Source: Quadrisphaera sp. INWT6 (GTDB lineage: Bacteria > Actinomycetota > Actinomycetes > Actinomycetales > Quadrisphaeraceae). Taken from it: a DNA stretch of 64,000 bases. The position numbers were made by a program, and so were the translations under genes. Under the pieces are notes generated by a model, which was not told the DNA's origin, made no database searches, and was given only the letters and a program-made list of their open reading frames with translations. Below, in pieces: positions 60,501 through 64,000 of the stretch (its first letter is position 1; every line of letters begins with the position of its first letter). The DNA lies in assembly GCF_015390235.1 (NCBI RefSeq), contig NZ_VUOH01000001.1:186001-250000 (forward strand), given 5' to 3'.

Positions 60501-61576
60501 GCGCGCGCCATGGCCGGCATCTGCGTCGGCGCCCACAGGGAGTTGGCGATGTAGGAGGCCGGCTCGTTGAAGTGCGCCTCGACCACGGTCGTCCCGGAGC
60601 CCGACAGCTCGCGGAACCGCCGGACCATCTGCGCGGTGTAGAAGGAGCCGTCGGAGCCGCGGCCCGCGTCCGCCCCCGGGAAGCCCCCCCACTCCGGCAC
60701 GGTGTAGCCCTTGCCGTTGGCGCGGGCGAAGTCCTCCCACTGCCGCAGGCCGCCCTGGCGCGCGTAGACGCGGTCCCACGTGGCCTGGTCGTTGACGACC
60801 GGGTACCAGTTGTAGAAGTCGGGTCCGACGAGGTCGTAGCTGTCCAGGAGGTCGGTGGCGAGGCCGGTCATCGGCACGCCGGTCTGGTCACCGCCCTCGT
60901 TGGGGTTGAAGGCGACCCTGATGCCGGGCGCAGCGGCGCGCAGGCGGCCCGCGGCGGCGCGGAAGGCCGCGGTCCAGGCGGTGCGGTTGCCCGGGGTCAC
61001 CCGGTGCCTCCAGCTGGGGAGGTTCATCTCCCACCCGAGGCGCACCACCGTGCGCTGCGCGACCCCCGCCCTCGCGAGCGCGGTGCCCAGACCGGTGAAG
61101 AAGGCGCTGGTGTCGCTGCTGACGGTCTGGTCGTCGTTCCACAGCGGCACCGCGAGCAGCAACCAGCCCCCGTCGGAGGTCACGGGGCGGGCGGGGTCGA
61201 GCCACCACGTGTTCAGACCGGCCCGGGTGCTCTCGCGGGACGTGAAGACGGAGGCGGCGTCGAGCTTGCGGCCGCGCCCCGCCTCGAACGCCGCGAGCGA
61301 GGCGGTGTCGTGGTCGGTGAAGGCCCCGCTCACCCAGGGCAGGCCCGAGCGGGGGCCGCGGAGGACGGCGGCCGCTGCCGCGGTGCGGGTCACCTCCGAG
61401 CCGTCGGAGGCGGCGCGGTAGGTGCCGGGGAGGTCACCGGCGCTCCGGCGCAGCGTTCCGTAGGGCCCGGCGAGCGCGCTGCTGGCCGGGGCGCCGACGA
61501 GGACGGCGCCGAGGCCACCGGCCAGGCAGGCGGCCAGGGCCGAGCGTCGGGTCAGGGGGGAGCGGTGCGGAGCCAC
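60479..61576 (-). CDS. Secreted GH26-like glycoside hydrolase, paralogue 1
   Basis: 365 aa from GTG 61576. A twin-arginine-like signal (LTRRSALAACLAGGLGAVLVG) is followed by a TIM-barrel hydrolase: LPWVSGAFTDHD, RTVVRLGWEMNLPSW (acid/base Glu), VAFNPNEGG, LDSYDLVGPDFYNWYP and YTVPEWGGFPG (nucleophile Glu), then VVEAHFNEPASYIANSLW. GH26 enzymes cut beta-mannans and related glycans; the usual His before the first Glu is Trp here. With its neighbour it may process the exported polysaccharide. Confidence 0.82.
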   Translation of the reverse strand: MAPHRSPLTRRSALAACLAGGLGAVLVGAPASSALAGPYGTLRRSAGDLPGTYRAASDGSEVTRTAAAAAVLRGPRSGLPWVSGAFTDHDTASLAAFEAGRGRKLDAASVFTSRESTRAGLNTWWLDPARPVTSDGGWLLLAVPLWNDDQTVSSDTSAFFTGLGTALARAGVAQRTVVRLGWEMNLPSWRHRVTPGNRTAWTAAFRAAAGRLRAAAPGIRVAFNPNEGGDQTGVPMTGLATDLLDSYDLVGPDFYNWYPVVNDQATWDRVYARQGGLRQWEDFARANGKGYTVPEWGGFPGADAGRGSDGSFYTAQMVRRFRELSGSGTTVVEAHFNEPASYIANSLWAPTQMPAMARAYRAALA

Positions 61577-61680
61577 ACCGGTGGCTTCGGCACCGCGGCC
61601 GCCGGCCTGGAGCGGTCGGGGTGCTCTGCGCGCGTCCTCCCCCCGGCCGGCCCAGCCGGCCCGTCACCCGCCCGCGCGCG

Positions 61681-62658
61681 TCAGCGCAGGCCGGCGGCGT
61701 ACGCCTGGGCCGCCCGCGGGTTCTGCGCCGGGCCCCACAGGGAGCCGGCGTTGTAGCCGGCGTCCTCGTTGAAGTACGCCTCGTAGGCCAGCTGGCCGGA
61801 GACCTCGCGGAAGAAGCCCTGCATCTTCTCCACGTAGAGCGGGTTGTCACCGCCGTTGGGCCCGGTGTTGCCCGGGCCGGGGTAGAGGCCCCACTCCGGG
61901 ACGGCGAAGGCCTTGCCGTGGTCGCGGGCGAAGCCGGCCCAGAACCGCAGCCCGTAGGGGCCGTCGAGCTGCTCGGCCCAGGTGGCCTCGTCGACGACGG
62001 CGGGGAAGACGTCGTAGGAGTCCACGCCGACGACGTCGACGTAGGCGTCACCGGGGTAGGCGCGGCGGGCGTCGGCGAGCCCCTGGCCCTCGCCGCGGTT
62101 GACGCTCCAGTCCCAGCGGACGGCGGGCGCCTGCGCCTCGACGGCGTCGTGCGCGCGCCGCCAGCAGGCCACGAAGGCGTCCGGGTCGGTGGCGGACCAC
62201 TTCTGCCAGTCGCCGTTCATCTCCCACCCCAGGCGCACGACGAGGCGGTCGGCGAGGCCCGCGGCGGTGACGCTGCGACCGAGCTCGGCCCAGTGCTCGT
62301 CGTCCTCGCCGGAGGCGCAGGTGGCCATCGTCGCGCTGGGGTCGTCGGGGAGCATGGCGACGCTCAGCACCACCAGGGGCGCGCTCGAGCGGCTCCACTT
62401 GCCCAGCAGCCACTGCGGGGAGGTGGTGTCCTGCCAGGTGCCGCGGGCGGTGGCGTCGACGGCGACGTCGAGGGGCTGGCCGCGCCAGGTGCCGAAGGCC
62501 TCGTAGTCGGCCGCGGAGTGGCCGGGCAGGAAGGCGCCGCTGACCCAGCCCGGTCCGCCCGGTCGTCCCGCCGCGGTGGCGGGGCTGGCGCCCACCGCCG
62601 CCGCCGCGACGGCCAGGAGCGCCGCCACCGCCACCCGCACTGCTCGACCCGTCGTCAC
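61681..62658 (-). CDS. Secreted GH26-like glycoside hydrolase, paralogue 2
   Basis: 325 aa from GTG 62658 (GAGGAG upstream on the minus strand; the frame is open to GTG 62775 but that adds a polar stretch before the signal). Sec-type signal (VRVAVAALLAVAAAAVGASPATA), then WVSGAFLPGHS, RLVVRLGWEMNGDWQKW (acid/base Glu), WDWSVNRGEGQG, VDVVGVDSYDVFP, FAVPEWGLYPG (nucleophile Glu) and YEAYFNEDAGYNAGSLW. Clearly duplicated from the gene downstream, 104 bases away. The pair at the edge of a polysaccharide locus suggests trimming or release of polymer. Confidence 0.83.
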   Translation of the reverse strand: MTTGRAVRVAVAALLAVAAAAVGASPATAAGRPGGPGWVSGAFLPGHSAADYEAFGTWRGQPLDVAVDATARGTWQDTTSPQWLLGKWSRSSAPLVVLSVAMLPDDPSATMATCASGEDDEHWAELGRSVTAAGLADRLVVRLGWEMNGDWQKWSATDPDAFVACWRRAHDAVEAQAPAVRWDWSVNRGEGQGLADARRAYPGDAYVDVVGVDSYDVFPAVVDEATWAEQLDGPYGLRFWAGFARDHGKAFAVPEWGLYPGPGNTGPNGGDNPLYVEKMQGFFREVSGQLAYEAYFNEDAGYNAGSLWGPAQNPRAAQAYAAGLR

Positions 62659-62993
62659 GCTCTGCTGCTCCTCGTCGTCCGCCGCTTCCGGCTCGCTGCT
62701 CGGCCACCGCTGCCCGGGCTGCTCCGAGCGGGTGACGCGTCGACCGTAGCGGCTGGTCGGGGGTCTCCGGGTCACCGGTGCCAGGGTCGGGGACGGAGCG
62801 ACGGGCGATGATCACGCTGTCACTGCAGGTCACGCACCGTTACTGGGATGAGGAGGGGTTGGCGCGAAGGGATGAACCGGGCGGCTCGAGGACACCCCCT
62901 GTTCACCCGTGGGACACGATGGGACAGCCGTGCAGCTGTCGCGCGGCCCATGGCCCGCGCCGAGACGGTGCGGCGGCACGAGGGGCACCGCCT

Positions 62994-63896
62994 GTGAACA
63001 CCAGCCGCGCACGGCACACGGACGCGCCAGGACCGGACCCCTCGGCACCGTCCGCCGGCTGGTGGTCCCCGGTGCGCCTGGTGCGCCCCCTCGCCGTGGT
63101 GGCCCTGGTGCTGGTCGTCGTCGGCACCGTGGTGCGGAAGGCGGTCGACGCCGTCGCCGACCGCCCGGACCTCCCGCAGACCTGGCTGGCCGCCGGTGCG
63201 CGCCTGGTGGACCTCGACGCCGAGGCCAACGTCCCCACCTGGTTCTCGACGCTGCTGCTGGCGCTCCTGGCCGCCGCGTGCGCCGTCACCGGGCTGCTGC
63301 TGCGGGCGCGCGGCGAGCGGTCGTGGCCGCTCCTGCTCCCGGCGCTGGTCGCCGCCGCGATGTCGCTCGACGAGCTGGCGCAGCTCCACGAGGACCTGCA
63401 GCTGCTCAGCGAGCGCCTCGACCTGGGCTCCCCGAACGCGTTCGGCTGGGTGGTCCCCGGGGCGGCCGTGGCGGTCGGGGTGGGCGTCGTGCTGCTGTTC
63501 GCGGCCCGGGCGATGGCCCCCGCGCTGCGCTGGCGCCTGGTGGCGGCTGGCGTCGTCTACTTCGCCGGCGCGCTCGGGGTCGAGGTGCTCGCCGGCCCGC
63601 TCTACCGTCCGGGGCAGGGCGACCAGGTGCCCGTGCAGTCGACGCTCTACGTGCTCTCCAACGCCCTCGAGGAGGGGCTGGAGATGGCCGGTGCGCTGGT
63701 GGCGCTCGCGGCCGTGCTGGCCCTGCTGCGGGTGCGCTCGACGCCGCAGGGCGTCGTCGTGGACCTGGCCCGCCCGCCGCTGGCCGCCCGGGGGCCGCGC
63801 CGCTCAGGCGCGCGAGCGCAGGGAGACGAGCTGCGGGGCGCCCGCGGTGACCACGGCCGTGCGCCCCTCGAGGAGGCGCCCCAGCGGCAGCGCTGA
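62994..63896 (+). CDS. Polytopic membrane protein
   Basis: 300 aa from GTG 62994 (GAGGGG upstream); frames open further upstream have poor codon use. About six hydrophobic segments (PLAVVALVLVVVGTVV, FSTLLLALLAAACAVTGLLL, LLPALVAAAMSLDELAQLHE and others), with an acidic LDELAQLHEDLQ between helices and a conserved-looking ALEEGLEMAGALVAL. No family recognised. The last 93 bases run over the end of the convergent gene at 63804, so the true C-terminus may be shorter. Confidence 0.7.
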   Translation: MNTSRARHTDAPGPDPSAPSAGWWSPVRLVRPLAVVALVLVVVGTVVRKAVDAVADRPDLPQTWLAAGARLVDLDAEANVPTWFSTLLLALLAAACAVTGLLLRARGERSWPLLLPALVAAAMSLDELAQLHEDLQLLSERLDLGSPNAFGWVVPGAAVAVGVGVVLLFAARAMAPALRWRLVAAGVVYFAGALGVEVLAGPLYRPGQGDQVPVQSTLYVLSNALEEGLEMAGALVALAAVLALLRVRSTPQGVVVDLARPPLAARGPRRSGARAQGDELRGARGDHGRAPLEEAPQRQR

Positions 63897-64000
63897 CGCG
63901 CCGCGCTCGCGCAGCCCCGCCAGGACCTGCCGGGCCACGGCCCCGCGGTCCAGGTCGGGGCCCGGGTTCGACGGGTCGGTGAGCGCCTCGCCGAAGGCGT
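63804..64000 (-). CDS. C-terminal end of an unrecognised gene (5' end outside window)
   Basis: The minus strand reads an open frame from the window edge to TGA 63806-63804, with coding-type third positions: AFGEALTDPSNPGPDLDRG, ARQVLAGLRERGASALPLG, then RTAVVTAGAPQLVSLRSRA. Only the last 64 residues are visible, too few to name a family. It overlaps the preceding plus-strand gene by 93 bases, tail to tail. Confidence 0.6.
   Translation of the reverse strand, partial: AFGEALTDPSNPGPDLDRGAVARQVLAGLRERGASALPLGRLLEGRTAVVTAGAPQLVSLRSRA

Overview
The window is about 74-75% GC by eye, with GTG starts almost as common as ATG, third codon positions almost always G or C, and TANNNT -10 elements lying 6-8 bases before leaderless starts. 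This fits a high-GC Actinomycetota chromosome. A Kineosporiaceae-like genus is possible but not proven. The conserved actinobacterial order metG-tatD-rpfB-ksgA-ispE (12.8-20.2 kb) and glmU-prs-rplY-pth plus mfd (44.6-57.0 kb) is present, so this is core chromosome with accessory genes set between the core blocks. I see no CRISPR array, no intact insertion sequence and no prophage.

Layout. 1-1.2 kb: partial UDP-glucose dehydrogenase. 1.5-2.4 kb: two small genes. 2.5-8.8 kb: a trehalose-utilisation-like (thu) operon of LacI regulator, binding protein, two permeases, ThuA and a ThuB-like oxidoreductase, without its own ATPase; the same 14-bp palindrome lies before the regulator and before the transporter genes. 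8.9-12.6 kb: three tandem secreted, membrane-anchored Pro/Thr/Ser/Ala-rich proteins. 12.8-22.1 kb: metG, an inserted DUF559 gene, tatD, rpfB, ksgA, ispE and an ABC-F ATPase. 22.1-28.8 kb: a coupled 44-aa ORF and a polytopic membrane protein, then a five-gene reverse operon (TetR, MarR, TelA and two paralogous membrane proteins). 28.9-43.7 kb: exopolysaccharide genes (priming sugar transferase, glycosyltransferases, lipoprotein, a 1402-aa LamG/PKD secreted protein, O-antigen-ligase-like protein, flippase, Wzz/BY-kinase-like protein, and a TagD/CDP-alcohol transferase module). 44.4-48.6 kb: tRNA-Gln, glmU, prs, rplY, pth. 48.8-57.0 kb: CBM48 protein, RfbF-like cytidylyltransferase, two flavoenzymes and mfd. 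57.0-64.0 kb: a second polysaccharide block with a flippase, two family-2 glycosyltransferases, two paralogous GH26-like secreted enzymes, a membrane protein and a gene running off the end.

How the genes fit together: Ugd, RfbF, GlmU and TagD would supply UDP-glucuronate, CDP-glucose, UDP-GlcNAc and a CDP-alcohol to the priming transferase, glycosyltransferases, two flippases and the ligase/polymerase. The two GH26-like enzymes and the LamG/PKD protein could trim or bind the exported polymer. This is inferred from families and position.

Four genes in the first 16 kb (thuA, the second Pro/Thr-rich gene, metG and the DUF559 gene) are each broken by a single-base shift. Two of the shifts fall in six-C runs and one hits an essential gene, so assembly indels are the likeliest cause. 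The most unusual items are the Pro/Thr-rich gene trio, the TetR-MarR-TelA-paralogue operon, a 311-nt rpfB leader, a kinase-like protein lacking both its Walker lysine and its tyrosine tail, the doubly coupled 44-aa ORF, and an 11-bp tandem repeat that starts on the mfd stop codon.
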